64,000 bases of DNA from Sphingomonas abietis (GCF_027625475.1 NZ_CP115174.1:4244501-4308500), one strand, 5' to 3'. Shown: positions 19,441 through 29,158, counted from the first letter of the stretch. Made by a program: numbers and translations. The notes: generated from the letters alone by a model not told the origin.

Positions 19441-20395
19441 GTGGCTGCTCGACGAGGGCATTGGCGAGCATCGCGCTGCCCTTGTCGACGGTGACGCCAT
19501 CCTCGAAGCCGCGATCGATCGCCTCGGCCCACGCCTGCGTATCGGCGCGGTGATCGCGGCGAAGCTCGGCGAGCGGGTCGGCGGCGGCGCCTGGATCGCC
19601 ACGGCGCTGGGCGACGCCATTCTCGAAACGGTGCCGCGCGGCCTGTCGCAGGGGCGCACCCTGCTCGTCGAAGTGGTCCGCGAAGCGATCCCCGAGCCCG
19701 GCCGCCTGAAGCCGGCGCGGGCGCGCAGCACCAACGCCGCCGAGGAACGCGATGCGCCGACGCTGGCCGAACGGATCGGCCCGGCCCGGCGGATCGGCGC
19801 CCATGATCCGGATCGGCTGGAACAGGCCGGCTGGTCCGAACTGATCGAGCAGGCGGCCAGCGGCGAGATCGACTTTCCCGGCGGCCATCTCCGCCTCTCG
19901 CCGACGCCCGCCATGGCGCTGTTCGACGTCGATGGCGCCCTGCCCCCCGCCGACCTCGCCATCGCCGGCGCAGGCGCTTCTGCCAAGGCGATACGGCGGC
20001 TGGCGATCGGCGGCTCGATCGGCATCGACCTGCCGACGCTCGGCTCCAAGGCGGAGCGCGCCGCCGCCGCCGCCGCGATCGACGCGGTGCTGCCGCAACC
20101 GTTCGAGCGCACCGCCGTCAACGGCTTCGGCTTCGTCCAGATCGTGCGCCCGCGCCCCCGCGCCTCGATCCCCGAGTGGGTGCGCGCCGATCCGGCGCTG
20201 ACCGCGGCGCTGACGCTGCTGCGGCGGGCCTCGCGCGATGTCGGCGCCCGCACGCTCGCCGCCGCCCCGGCGGTGATCGACCGGCTCGCCGCACGCGCCG
20301 ACTGGATCGCGGCGCTGGCCCGGCGTACCGGCGGGGCGATCGCCTTGCGGGCCGACCCGACGCTCGCCATATCGGCCGGCCATGTCGAACCCTGA
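19433..20395 (+). CDS. RNase E/G-family ribonuclease, short form without S1 domain
   Basis: This 320-residue protein matches the catalytic half of RNase E/G: ARRIGAHDPDRLEQAGW, the first catalytic acidic region PAMALFDVDG, and the second, IRRLAIGGSIGIDLPTL. These correspond to the metal-binding Asp pair of the family. It lacks the N-terminal S1 RNA-binding domain and is shorter than RNase G (about 490). The proposed TTG start at 19433 overlaps the maf stop. Downstream yacG overlaps its end by 14 bases. Short RNase E/G-like genes next to maf and yacG are usual in sphingomonads, from memory. Confidence 0.82.
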   Translation: MAEWLLDEGIGEHRAALVDGDAILEAAIDRLGPRLRIGAVIAAKLGERVGGGAWIATALGDAILETVPRGLSQGRTLLVEVVREAIPEPGRLKPARARSTNAAEERDAPTLAERIGPARRIGAHDPDRLEQAGWSELIEQAASGEIDFPGGHLRLSPTPAMALFDVDGALPPADLAIAGAGASAKAIRRLAIGGSIGIDLPTLGSKAERAAAAAAIDAVLPQPFERTAVNGFGFVQIVRPRPRASIPEWVRADPALTAALTLLRRASRDVGARTLAAAPAVIDRLAARADWIAALARRTGGAIALRADPTLAISAGHVEP

Positions 20396-20573
20396 TCTTA
20401 TCCCGCCCGCGCCGATCCGCCGCGCGGAACGATGCCCGGTCTGCGGCAAGCCCGTGATTGCCGCCCACGCTCCCTTCTGCGGCCAGGGCTGCCGCGATCG
20501 CGACCTTCTGCAGTGGCTCGGCGAGGGCTACCGCGTCCCCGGGGCAGCCCTCCCGACCGATGAGGAAGATTGA
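20382..20573 (+). CDS. yacG: Zinc-binding DNA gyrase inhibitor YacG
   Basis: This 63-residue protein has the four zinc-binding cysteines of YacG in order (CPVCGK, then CGQGCRDRDL), followed by the conserved LLQWLGEGYRVPG. YacG binds GyrB and blocks its activity in E. coli. It overlaps the end of the RNase gene, so it is the last gene of the infA-maf-RNase-yacG run. tRNA-Phe follows 61 bases later. Confidence 0.95.
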   Translation: MSNPDLIPPAPIRRAERCPVCGKPVIAAHAPFCGQGCRDRDLLQWLGEGYRVPGAALPTDEED

Positions 20574-20634
20574 GGCTGGACAGACCGCGCAGCCTCCTTC
20601 TATAGGCGCGCCTCGCTTTGCAGAATATGCGAAG

Positions 20635-20710
20635 GCCCGGGTAGCTCAGTTGGTAGAGCACGTGACTGAAAATCACGGTGTCGGCGGTTCGATTCCGTCC
20701 CCGGGCACCA
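20635..20710 (+). tRNA. tRNA-Phe (anticodon GAA)
   Basis: The 76-base cloverleaf has acceptor stem GCCCGGG paired with CCCGGGC, D-arm GCTCAGTTGGTAGAGC, anticodon stem CGTGA/TCACG with loop CTGAAAA (anticodon GAA), and T-arm GGCGGTTCGATTCCGTC, with encoded CCA at 20708-20710. It marks the left boundary of the accessory region that follows. No integrase and no repeat of its 3' end were found on the far side. Confidence 0.98.
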
Positions 20711-20777
20711 TAAATTCTCCAGCAAAATCAGCGCAGTAAGCATCTTCTTGCTCTCTCAGCGAAACGGAAGCAGAGCT

Positions 20778-21629
20778 GGGACGGATCGACATTCAGGATT
20801 CTCAAAGGGTTTGATGTCTGATTCATGAGGCGCGGTGTTGAGACGCGGAGCAGGCGATGGGGATCGGATGGTACGAAGTGAGCGAGGCACAGTGGACGCG
20901 GATTGCGCCGCTGCTGCCTGGCAAGGCGAGCGATCCCGGCCGCACCGGATCGGATAACCGTTTGTTCGTGAATGGGTGTTTGTGGGTTTTACGCTCCGGA
21001 GCACATTGGTGCGATCTGCCGGAGCGCTACGGTCGGTGGAAGACGGTGCATCGGCGCTTCAGCCGCTGGTGCCATGCTGGCGTGTGGGAGCGGGTGTTCG
21101 ACACGCTCGCCGCCGACCGCGACAACAGCTATCTCATGATCGACAGCACCATCGTTCGCGCCCATCAGCAGGCGGCGGCCGGAAAAGGGGGGCCAGGGAT
21201 CAGGCGCTGGGGCGTTCCCGAGGTGGACTGACCACCAAGATTCACATGCTTGCCGATACCTTCGGGCGCCCGGTGCGCTTTCGCATCACGCCCGGCCAGG
21301 CCAGCGATATAACCGTCGCACCCGACCTTCTCGAAGGTCTGCAAACATCCGCCGTGCTGGCCGATAAAGCGTATGACGGCAACACCTTGCGGGCACGCAT
21401 TGCCGAGATGAATGCCGTGGCGGTGATCCCCTCCAAGCGCAACCGCAAGATCTTCATCCCACACGACACCGGCATCTATAAGCATCGCAACCAGATCGAG
21501 AGGTGCTTCGGACGCCTCAAACACTTCAGACGCTTCGCGACCCGCGATGATCGCCGCATCGACCACTTCACCGGCTTCGTTTACCTCGCCGCTGCCTTGA
21601 TCTGGCTACGCTGAATGTCGATCCGCCCT
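20778..21629 (+). mobile_element. IS5-family insertion sequence (IS427-like, two-frame transposase)
   Basis: The element is bounded by inverted ends: left GGACGGATCGACATTCAG (about 20779-20796) and right, read inward, GGGCGGATCGACATTCAG (about 21612-21629), with one mismatch. The total of about 850 bases and the split transposase fit the IS427 group. Exact terminal bases and target duplication could not be fixed. An IS701-type element begins two bases after it. Confidence 0.82.
20857..21614 (+). CDS. IS5-family transposase, joined by a -1 frameshift
   Basis: Frame one (20857-21231) gives the N-terminal part (EAQWTRIAPLLPG, LWVLRSGAHWCDLPERYG, then the first catalytic Asp in LMIDSTIVRAHQQ). 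Frame two (open to 21614) continues with GGLTTKIHMLADTFGRP, the second Asp in VLADKAYDGNTLR and the Glu in RNQIERCFGRLKHFRR. The frames overlap at a run of four A and six G (about 21183-21192), a plausible slippery site for programmed -1 frameshifting. All DDE residues are present, so the element may be active. Confidence 0.85.
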
Positions 21630-21631
21630 AG

Positions 21632-23062
21632 CACTACTTTGGCACTTTAGGTTCAGCCGGCGTGCTTGGTTGGCGCCGACATTGTGGGCATCGGGAGGGT
21701 GGTGGTCGTGCGAAGAGGTCGAGGATGGCCTGCCTAACAGCCGGCATGCTCGGTTGCGGCGGCGGTCCCGAGACTCTTTTTTTTCCGTCCCGCGACCTGG
21801 AGGCGGCGGGACTGGAGGAAGGCGTAGGCAATCATCGTCATCAAGCTGTGTCGGTGTAGCCCCGTCCATGACCGGCCTTCGAAGTGGCCGAGGCCAAGTT
21901 CCTCTTTAAGCTGCTGATGGGCCTGCTCGCATATCCACCGGGCTTTGACCGCAGCTGCGAGAGTTTTGAGGGTCGTGTGCGCGGGCAGGTTCGAGATGTA
22001 ATATTTGCGCTCACCGGTCGCGCGGCGCTCGCCGATAATCCAAACTTCGTCGCCGGGCATTCTGGAGACGCCTTTGTCGAAGATGCGGTGCTTTGGACCG
22101 TCTGCGATGCGGACACGGCATGCAGCGAAATGGCATGTGAGCGCGCCCTTCGTGCCGCGTCGCCAGCTTATCTTTCGCCATCTCTGGCCGGCCAGCACCT
22201 CTTCTGCGCAGACCGGCGGCATATTTGGGATGTGGTGCTTGCGCGGTTTGCGAGCCTTCTCTGTTGGGAAGATCATGGCGACATCGGTGGGATAAACCGT
22301 TTGTCGCCGGGACATGCCGACTGCCCACACAAGGCCACGCTCGCTCAGCGCATGGCGGAACGGCGCGCTCGACCCGTAACCCGCATCCGCAAGTACGCAG
22401 CCAAATCGGACACCGGACGCGATGACACGGTCGATCTCCTCGATCGCAATCTCGGGCTTCGACAAAGCGACTTGTCGGTCCGCTGGGATGCGAGCGCGGG
22501 CCATCCGCTCCGGATCGCGCGTCCAGCTGTCCGGCAGGAACAGTCGAAGGCCGACCATCACCGGTACCTCGCCCGATGCCAGTGTCACCGACACCAGCGA
22601 CTGGCTGTTCGCGGTCTTGCCGAGCGACGAGGCATATTGTGGCGCGACGCCCACCGAGTGGCGCCCCTTCTTCGGCAATGCCGTGTCGTCGATGACCAGG
22701 AAGGCGTCGTCGCCGCCGACCAGGCGATCCGCTTCCGTCAGGAGAGCCCTCTCCAAAGGCGCGCTGTCCCAGACGCCCGCCGCGACAAAATGATGAAGCT
22801 GGTCGTAGCCGACCTCGCCGGCGCGAGCCGCCATAGGCTGCACGCTCTTGCGGTCACCTGGACCAATCAGACCAGCAATATACAGCGGGCACATCCTGCG
22901 CCGCGCTGGATGCGATAGCCCGACCAGGAACGGTTCAAGCCATCGCTCCAGATCAATCCGCCAGCTCTCGTCCACCGCCATCGCAAAGGATCCGTCAGCC
23001 TACACTGACACATCCGAATCCATGACGATCCCTGTCGGTTCCTTCAACCTGCCAAAGTAGTG
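21632..23062 (-). mobile_element. IS701-type insertion sequence, copy A
   Basis: This 1431-base element has perfect 13-base inverted ends (CACTACTTTGGCA) and is flanked by CTAG on both sides (21628-21631 and 23063-23066), matching the four-base YTAR target duplication of IS701 elements. It sits between two facing IS5-type ends, so it landed inside an older IS cluster. A copy with the same ends and the same encoded protein lies at 35864-37294 in the same orientation. Confidence 0.92.
21734..22981 (-). CDS. IS701-family transposase (copy A)
   Basis: This 415-residue DDE transposase contains DDAFLVIDDTALPKKGRHSV (first Asp), FGCVLADAGYGSSAPFR (second Asp) and ARWICEQAHQQLKEELGLGH (catalytic Glu region). 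N-terminal PLYIAGLIGPGDRKSVQPM is typical of the family. The gene is intact and fills the element. Its translation is the same as that of copy B. Confidence 0.93.
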   Translation of the reverse strand: MAVDESWRIDLERWLEPFLVGLSHPARRRMCPLYIAGLIGPGDRKSVQPMAARAGEVGYDQLHHFVAAGVWDSAPLERALLTEADRLVGGDDAFLVIDDTALPKKGRHSVGVAPQYASSLGKTANSQSLVSVTLASGEVPVMVGLRLFLPDSWTRDPERMARARIPADRQVALSKPEIAIEEIDRVIASGVRFGCVLADAGYGSSAPFRHALSERGLVWAVGMSRRQTVYPTDVAMIFPTEKARKPRKHHIPNMPPVCAEEVLAGQRWRKISWRRGTKGALTCHFAACRVRIADGPKHRIFDKGVSRMPGDEVWIIGERRATGERKYYISNLPAHTTLKTLAAAVKARWICEQAHQQLKEELGLGHFEGRSWTGLHRHSLMTMIAYAFLQSRRLQVAGRKKKSLGTAAATEHAGC

Positions 23063-23732
23063 CTAGCGCGGATCGACATTCAGGATTCCCAAGGGGGCTG
23101 GAAGCTGATTCCAGAGCCGGGTCGAAAAGCCGTAACGCTGCTTGCGGTCGAAGCGGTTGGGAATATTGGCCCATGTGTCTCGGGTTGCAGCGGCATCGCG
23201 AATGGCGGTGCAGTCATATCCCTTGTCGCCGAGCAGGGTGGCGCTCTCCGGAGCCGCCGCGATCAGCGCCTTGGCTTCACACGCGTCATGGACGTTTCCA
23301 CCCGTCAATCGTAGGCTGACAGGACGCCGATCAGCATCGACGAGCGCGTGGGGCTTGGTGGTAAGGGCGCCCCGGGAACGTCCCACGCCATGATCTGAAG
23401 ATCCCCCTTTTTACCGTCGCACCATGCTGGTGGACGCGCACGCAGGTGGAATCGATCATGACCAGTTCGCCGTTGAAGCCAGCGGCAACTGTCGCCAGCA
23501 GCCGGTTCCACACGCCCGCTTTTCGCCAGCGGACGAACCGGTTGTAGCAGATCGTCGATGGTCCATAGCGTTCAGGAATCTCCGCCCAGGGCGCGCCTGA
23601 TCGGAAGCGCCACAAGATGCCGTTTAGCACCCGCCGGTCCTCGACCCGGGGCACACCGCGTGGCTTGTTGGGCAGCAAGGGCTCGATGATGAGCCATTCC
23701 TTGTCCGTCAGTTCATACCGTCGCCGCGTCAT
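23063..23732 (-). pseudogene. Truncated IS5-family transposase fused to a foreign IS end
   Basis: Two frames encode a different IS5-type transposase: 23331-23732 (RRRYELTDKEWLIIEPLLPN, then VMIDSTCVRVHQ) and 23063-23386 (GALTTKPHALVDADRRPV, LLGDKGYDCTAIR). They join at an A5G5 run. The C-terminal region with the catalytic Glu is missing: after RFDRKQRYGFS the sequence runs into 23067-23118, which resembles the left end of the IS5 copy at 20778 (GCGGATCGACATTCAGGATT). This looks like one element deleted by, or recombined with, the end of another. Confidence 0.75.
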
Positions 23733-23765
23733 CCGTCCTCCGCTCTCGAAAGACGCCCGAATCAC

Positions 23766-24123
23766 GGTCGTAGCGAACGCTCAACCCAATTTATGAATTC
23801 ACGCCCGAATGTGAAAGCCTGCCCTACCGTGAATCCGTGTCCGGATAATGCACAGAGGCCGACATAGCGACACACAGGACGTTTGCCATGCCGATCGCGC
23901 TTCGCTCGGATTTCGACGCTGGCTCAGTCAGGGCTGCTGCGCGAAGATCGAAGGATGGTGCGTCGGCTTACGTTGGCGGCGATCTATGGATGCGGTAGAA
24001 TCACGTTTGCACGCAGCCAGCAGATTGATATGGCGATGCCAGTCTCGAATATGAAGCGGCGTGCCCACATCGGACAGATCAAACGGACCAGTCGGCCATC
24101 TGAATTAAAAGGTAAATCTAATC
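23766..24123. other. Gene-free spacer before the large glycosyltransferase gene
   Basis: No supported gene is seen. The first part (to about 23830, with TTATGAATTCACGCCC) probably belongs to the end of the neighbouring IS5 remnant. From about 24040 the sequence becomes AT-rich and leads into the GTG start at 24124, likely holding its promoter. No clear operator or terminator was found. Confidence 0.4.
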
Positions 24124-27100
24124 GTGGATGATTTTCTGAACGCGCCTTGCGACGAGGATGCGGTAGATCTTCTGTACAATATCTTTATTGGCCGGAAGCC
24201 GGAGGCAGGCCATCCATGGGTTGGCGTTCCTAAAATCACCGTAATTAATGGGCTTATTCAATCCGAAGAGTTCAGCATCAAATGCGATGTACTTCTACGG
24301 CAAGGCTTCGATAGTATCTTTGAAGGACGAGACGCGAGAATAATTGATTATATTCCACCATTCCTCGTTGAAATGGGAGGAAGTCTTCCGCGCTCCAACA
24401 CATGGCCTGATTTTCTATTATCTGGGATAGATGCTCTTAATGGATTCCTAAATCCGGACCAAATCCCGGAACATGCTCGAATACTTTCCGAGATGATTGC
24501 CAACGAATATAAACCAAGGCCTGAAAAGGCTGGTTTTTTCCGAGATTTGCTGGCTTTCAACAAAGAATGGTTTCTTCGTTTCAATAAAAATGTTCCTGCT
24601 CTTCGGGACGTTTCGAGGTCGGAACTGGAAGCCCTCGCGGCGCTGATGGTTGTAACCGGCGAGGCCGAGATTTCTCCCTTCTTCCAGATTGGCGGCCTCA
24701 AAAATCGCGATCTGCGCCGGACAATCTTTGGCACCGACAAAAAGCCTGCCGACTTTACGCTCGATGAAGTGATCTCCCGGCTAAAAATCGCGTTCAAGCG
24801 GGGGATATTGTCGCATTGGCTTTTTCATCCGGGTTATTACGAATCGCAACGAGAGCAAGCTTTCGCGACTGGCCGAATCGACCGCTGGGCTCCACAATCA
24901 GACCCTTATATCGACTTTCTAGAAAATGGCGATCTGCAGAACATACGCCCGCATTGGCTGTTCTGCCCGACCGCCTATAAGATTCTCAATCCGGATTTGA
25001 CGGAAAACCACTCGTTGTTCCGCCATTTCGTCACGTTGGGACAGTTTGATGAGAGGAGAACATCTGCTCTATTCGATCCCGAATATTATCGGACAATGAA
25101 CCCTGCAACGCGGCTGGATGTGCGAAACGGTAACTACGCGTCACTGCTTGAAGGTTTTTGCGCGAATTCAGACACTCATGATGTCCCTTTCTCGCCTGAT
25201 TTCGATCTTGCTTTTTATAAAGCGAGTTATCCGGATATAGTTCCCGACGGATATCATGTCCGGAGCGTTGCTCATCATTTCCTGTTCTTTGGCGTAAGAG
25301 AAGGGCGAAACCCAAATCCTTACTTCGACCATGCGTATTTTGCGCAGCGATACCCTTGGATCGGCGAACAGTGTCAAAAGCTCAGCATAACGCTGCTCGA
25401 ATATTTCCTGCTGATTGGTCGGCACGAAAACATGAGAGCCGCCCGCCCCTTGGCCGACCGGAACATCGATATGCTTCAGGCCAAGGCGCTCTACGAACGT
25501 CGAGCGAAGGACGCACTGACCCGCAGCCAGCGTCATCCCGTCGATTTTACGCCGCTGAACAACGAATCCCCAGTCCTATCCGTGATTGTGCCCGTCCATA
25601 ATCAGGCGAGCTTCACGGCCCGGTTCTTGGAACTCGCTTTTTTTGGCGCCGCGGAACTCAAGCGGCGCTCTGGGCAAACGATGGAAGTCATCGTCGTCAG
25701 CAATGGCAGTTCCGATACGACCGCCGAATTGCTCGCCGCGACCTCCGGAATCAAATACGTCGATGAAGCGAAAGCACTCGGCTATCCCGGCGCCGCCAAT
25801 CTGGGCGCCGGCATGGCAACCGGCGAACTTATCGTGGTCGTCAACAACGACATTGAATTTGAACCCAGCGTGTTCGCCGACCTTGTCGAAAGTTACTTCC
25901 GAATTCCGAACTGCGGGGCGATCGGGCCACGCATCTTGTCGATGGATTTGACCATACAGGAAATCGGCGCCTTCATTGCCGGCGACGGCAATTCGTTCGG
26001 TTTTGGGCGTGGCGAGCGCTCGAGCTACAACGCCATAGAGCGCGTGGAGCAGGTCGATTATGTGTCGGGCTGCTTCCTCTGCCTGTCGCGAACCGACTTC
26101 GAAAGTCTCGGGGGGTTCGACCCCATCTTCTCGCCGGGCTATTATGAAGAGGTCGATCTCTGCTTCCGGCTGAACGAGGCTCTGGGGAAACAAGTGTACG
26201 TCGATTCCGCGATCACCATCACGCATTACGAACATGCTAGCTTCATGAAGGGCCGCCCCCCAACGGTCAGCCATCCGACAATTTTGCGCAATCGAAAACG
26301 CTTGCTCAAGAAACATTCGAAGCTAGGCGCGCGGCCGACGATTGATAAAATCATGGGTGCAGCGGGCTTGGCGCGGCTCGGCGTGGCGAAGAGTCGCATT
26401 CTGGTGATTGAAGATTTGGTTCCTGATCCGAGGCTCGGATCAGGTTTCGGCCGGGCTGCCGAGGTGCTTCGCACGTTCCATAAAATGGGCGTCGCCTATG
26501 ACGTTGTCGCCGTGAACCCGACCCTCAAGATCGATGATTACGAGTTCGGCGACGTCATGCTGTACCGCAACTGGATGCCGGGGGAATCCGTCGAGGCAGT
26601 CCTTAACCGCTCGCCCGGCATATACTCCCACATCTGGGTATGCCGATCGCACAATCTCTCCCGTTTTTATGAGGTGCTAAAGACCCATAAGGACATCTGG
26701 AACACCAAGATTGTCTGCGATACCGAAGCGGTTAGCGTCCAGCGGACAATCGAGTTGGCAAAGCTCCAAGGGCAGGCTCCGTCCGAGAGCGAAATCGTCG
26801 ACCTTGTTGCGGCAGAGTTCAACGCGTCCGCGATCGTCGACCGTTTCATCGCGGTAAATGAGCGGGATACGGGTTTCCTTCAATCCACCGGCCTGCGTAA
26901 CGTCTCGATTATCTCGCACACGGTCAGCGGCGTTGTACGCTCGACCAGGCCGTGGAAGGAGCGCACGCGCTTGCTCTTTGTCGGCGCGGTACATTCACCG
27001 CTTGCACCGAACTTCGATAGCCTGAAATGGTTTTTGCGTGGCTCGGCCAAGATGATCGCAAAGCACAACCAAAGACTGACGTTCGTAGGCTACTGGGACG

Positions 27101-27534
27101 AAGCCATTCTGCGTGAATTTCGTGAAAATAATCTCAATGCGCGGGTCGATTTCCTAGGGATGGTTTCAGAGCAGCGACTTTCCGAGTTGTACGAGGAATC
27201 TGTCGTCGCCTTGGCACCGACGCGGTATTCGGCCGGCATCCCGTGCAAAGTCGTGGAATCGATGCTGACGGGAATCCCAATCGTGATGACCGAGTTGCTC
27301 GCCGACCAGATCGGCATCAGCGACGAGGCCAGGGGCAACTTCGCAGTCGCGAAAATCGACTCCAAGGGCGAAGCTTTTTGCCAGGCAGTCAGCCGCCTGA
27401 TCGAAGACGAAGCGTGGTGGAACACGGTGCGCCAGGCGCAGATCGGTTATGCTGACAGCAGATTCAGCCACCATGCTTTCGATCAGGAGGTGCGGGCGGT
27501 GCTGGAGCAGGTCGATGTAGGTTGGGCTTATTGA
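24124..27534 (+). CDS. Large two-domain glycosyltransferase (GT2 plus GT-B type) with N-terminal repeats
   Basis: This 1136-residue protein has a GTG start at 24124. Residues about 230-410 carry repeated units of the form (L/Y)F-x-P/H-x-x-Y (LFHPGYYES, LFDPEYYRTMNP, FDLAFYKASYPDI, YFDHAYFAQRYPW). A GT2 domain covers about 484-740 (VLSVIVPVHNQ, VVVNNDIEF, GYYEEVDLCFRL). A GT-B fold resembling GT4 covers about 756-1136 (ILVIEDLVPDPRLGSGFGRA, LFVGAVHSPLAPNFDSLKWF, YSAGIPCKVVESMLTGIPIV). Such fused enzymes build surface polysaccharides. Its 5' half is markedly AT-rich compared with core genes, pointing to transfer. Substrate unknown. Confidence 0.85.
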   Translation: MDDFLNAPCDEDAVDLLYNIFIGRKPEAGHPWVGVPKITVINGLIQSEEFSIKCDVLLRQGFDSIFEGRDARIIDYIPPFLVEMGGSLPRSNTWPDFLLSGIDALNGFLNPDQIPEHARILSEMIANEYKPRPEKAGFFRDLLAFNKEWFLRFNKNVPALRDVSRSELEALAALMVVTGEAEISPFFQIGGLKNRDLRRTIFGTDKKPADFTLDEVISRLKIAFKRGILSHWLFHPGYYESQREQAFATGRIDRWAPQSDPYIDFLENGDLQNIRPHWLFCPTAYKILNPDLTENHSLFRHFVTLGQFDERRTSALFDPEYYRTMNPATRLDVRNGNYASLLEGFCANSDTHDVPFSPDFDLAFYKASYPDIVPDGYHVRSVAHHFLFFGVREGRNPNPYFDHAYFAQRYPWIGEQCQKLSITLLEYFLLIGRHENMRAARPLADRNIDMLQAKALYERRAKDALTRSQRHPVDFTPLNNESPVLSVIVPVHNQASFTARFLELAFFGAAELKRRSGQTMEVIVVSNGSSDTTAELLAATSGIKYVDEAKALGYPGAANLGAGMATGELIVVVNNDIEFEPSVFADLVESYFRIPNCGAIGPRILSMDLTIQEIGAFIAGDGNSFGFGRGERSSYNAIERVEQVDYVSGCFLCLSRTDFESLGGFDPIFSPGYYEEVDLCFRLNEALGKQVYVDSAITITHYEHASFMKGRPPTVSHPTILRNRKRLLKKHSKLGARPTIDKIMGAAGLARLGVAKSRILVIEDLVPDPRLGSGFGRAAEVLRTFHKMGVAYDVVAVNPTLKIDDYEFGDVMLYRNWMPGESVEAVLNRSPGIYSHIWVCRSHNLSRFYEVLKTHKDIWNTKIVCDTEAVSVQRTIELAKLQGQAPSESEIVDLVAAEFNASAIVDRFIAVNERDTGFLQSTGLRNVSIISHTVSGVVRSTRPWKERTRLLFVGAVHSPLAPNFDSLKWFLRGSAKMIAKHNQRLTFVGYWDEAILREFRENNLNARVDFLGMVSEQRLSELYEESVVALAPTRYSAGIPCKVVESMLTGIPIVMTELLADQIGISDEARGNFAVAKIDSKGEAFCQAVSRLIEDEAWWNTVRQAQIGYADSRFSHHAFDQEVRAVLEQVDVGWAY

Positions 27535-27701
27535 CCGACACGGGTATCGGGGCGCAATTTCGGCATGATCATTCAACCGAAAGCACCCAAAACCTAACCT
27601 TTTCAATAAAGCCTCGCGGTATTTTTCAAGAACGACGATATCATCCTTGGCGACACCGATAAAAGTCATGCCGCTCGGCTGATACCAAGCCCCATTGATC
27701 A
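27535..27701. other. Spacer with a possible unidentified gene remnant
   Basis: On the minus strand the stretch can be read as a protein-like piece (VMINGAWYQPSGMTFIGVAK, then DDIVVLEKYREALLKRLGFG) without a start or an intact end. It may be the tail of a lost gene cut by the IS630 fragment beside it. The family was not recognised, and it could be chance coding potential. Confidence 0.25.
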
Positions 27702-27956
27702 TCACGCATGTGCCCATTTCCGTCGACCAATGGGCATGATGCGCCATGGCTGATCGACGAAGCGGTGCCAAGCGAAGCAGCAATGGTCGAGAATGTCCTC
27801 GTAAGATCGGAAGATCCGGTTCGAAAGCCCAATGCTGCGCATAAACTGCCAGAGGTTTTCGACCGGATTGAGCTCGGGGCATTTTGACGGCAACGGCATA
27901 AGCGTGATTTTGGGCGGGACAATGAGCGCGTCAGAGGTGGCCCGGTTTGTCTGCAC
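27702..27956 (-). pseudogene. C-terminal fragment of an IS630-family transposase
   Basis: About 84 residues remain, including the family's LPSKCPELNPVENLWQFMR block with its catalytic Glu, then CCFAWHRFVDQPWRIM and the usual WAHA end. The N-terminal two-thirds with both catalytic Asp are absent. The fragment stops just before the neighbouring IS3-type remnant, which probably removed the rest. Confidence 0.82.
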
Positions 27957-27971
27957 AGTCTCGCGGGCTCA

Positions 27972-29089
27972 TTAAGTTGATTGTCGGCCGTTGATCATGC
28001 CGCTGCGAGAAGCGGCTGGTTGAAGTATTCTGGTCGGGTATCCCGCACCAAGGCTCGAGTTTGGCCTCACGGCATTATGGAAGCCGAAATATCGACCGAT
28101 ATCGCTGCGCGTCTCGGGCATCGAGGCGTAGGCGTGATCATACACCTCCTCGTATTTCACCGAGCGGCAAAGGCGCTCCACGAAGGCGTTGTCGCGCCAA
28201 CAGCCCTTGCCGTCCATGCTGATCGCGATCTTCTCTCGCTGGAGGACGCCTGTGAACCCGGTGCTGGTGAATTTCCCTGATCGGTGTTGAAGATCTCGGG
28301 TTTACCGAAGCGCGTCAACGCTTCCTCCAATGCCTCGACGCAGACATCGGTCGCGAGCGTGATCCACACGCGCCATGCCAGCACCCGTCTGCTGAACCAA
28401 TCGACAAGGGCGGCAAGGTGGACGAAGGCGCGTGCCATTGACACGTAGGTGATGTCGGTCGCCCAAACCGCGTTTGGTCGCGTGACTGCCAGCTTGCGGA
28501 GCAAATACTGGTAAATCCGGTGTCCGAGCGCCGGTTTCGAGGGGTTGGGCCGTCGGTAAATCGCCGCGACGCCTATCTTCTTCATCAGCGTCGCGGCGTG
28601 TAACCGCCCGACCTTCACGCCTTCGCCGGCGAGCGGGTAGGTCATGTGCAGTTCACCGATCCGGCGCATCAACGACAGGTCGCAGGACGATACCGGACGA
28701 AGCAGATGATAGATGCTGCCGCGACTGACACCGAGGTGCCGCGCCTGCTGTGAGGCCGCCAGATCATGAGAACGGTCGATCATCGCTTTGGGCTCGGCAA
28801 TGTCCGGCCTTCCCGAGCGCTCCGGACAAAAATTGTTCGCCAGCGTCAGTTCGCCCATCTTCGCATGTAGCACCGTCACATCGACCGCGGGCTCGGCCGG
28901 AGCCTGCTCCGAGCCGAACACGTCCGCCGCGCTCTCCAGCAACTTCCCTCGCCATTGGTCGATTAGATTGGGATGAACGTCGAACTGCTGTGCCAACTCG
29001 GCCAGCGTCTTCCCGCCCTTCACCGCGGCCAACGCCACCTTCGCCTTGAATGCCGGACTATGATTCCGAAGCAGCCGCTTGCTCATCAT
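27972..29089 (-). pseudogene. Disrupted IS3-family transposase (OrfA/OrfB remnants)
   Basis: The 28157-29089 reading begins like OrfA (AFKAKVALAAVKGGKTLAEL, FDVHPNLIDQWRGKLLE), loses the usual OrfA end (short deletion near NNFCPERSGRPD), and continues as OrfB (ARHLGVSRGSIYHLL, VWATDITYVSMARAFVHLAA). It then shifts frame after FNTDQG. The rest appears in 27972-28217 (DGKGCWRDNAFVERLCRSVK, containing the DDE Glu). A frameshift and a deletion make it inactive. Confidence 0.8.
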
Positions 29090-29135
29090 GCCTCCTGCGC
29101 GCAGCCATTCTGGCTGCCTTCAGGCCGACAATCCA
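27979..29135 (-). mobile_element. Degenerate IS3-family element
   Basis: Inverted ends share GATTGTCGGCC (27981-27991 and, reverse-complemented, 29123-29133). The internal transposase is on the minus strand and disrupted. The size of about 1.15 kb is slightly below a full IS3 element (about 1.2-1.3 kb). No target duplication could be identified. Confidence 0.7.
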
Positions 29136-29158
29136 CTGCAAATCCTCCAGGCCACCTC

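Noticed and set aside
20635..20710. tRNA-Phe as a proven attachment site for an integrated island
   Set aside because: No integrase gene and no second copy of the tRNA 3' end were seen in the window, so only adjacency can be stated.
21884..22918. 344-codon plus-strand frame within IS701 copy A (and the same in copy B)
   Set aside because: It is the antisense reading of an intact transposase gene; it appears identically in both copies simply because the elements are identical.
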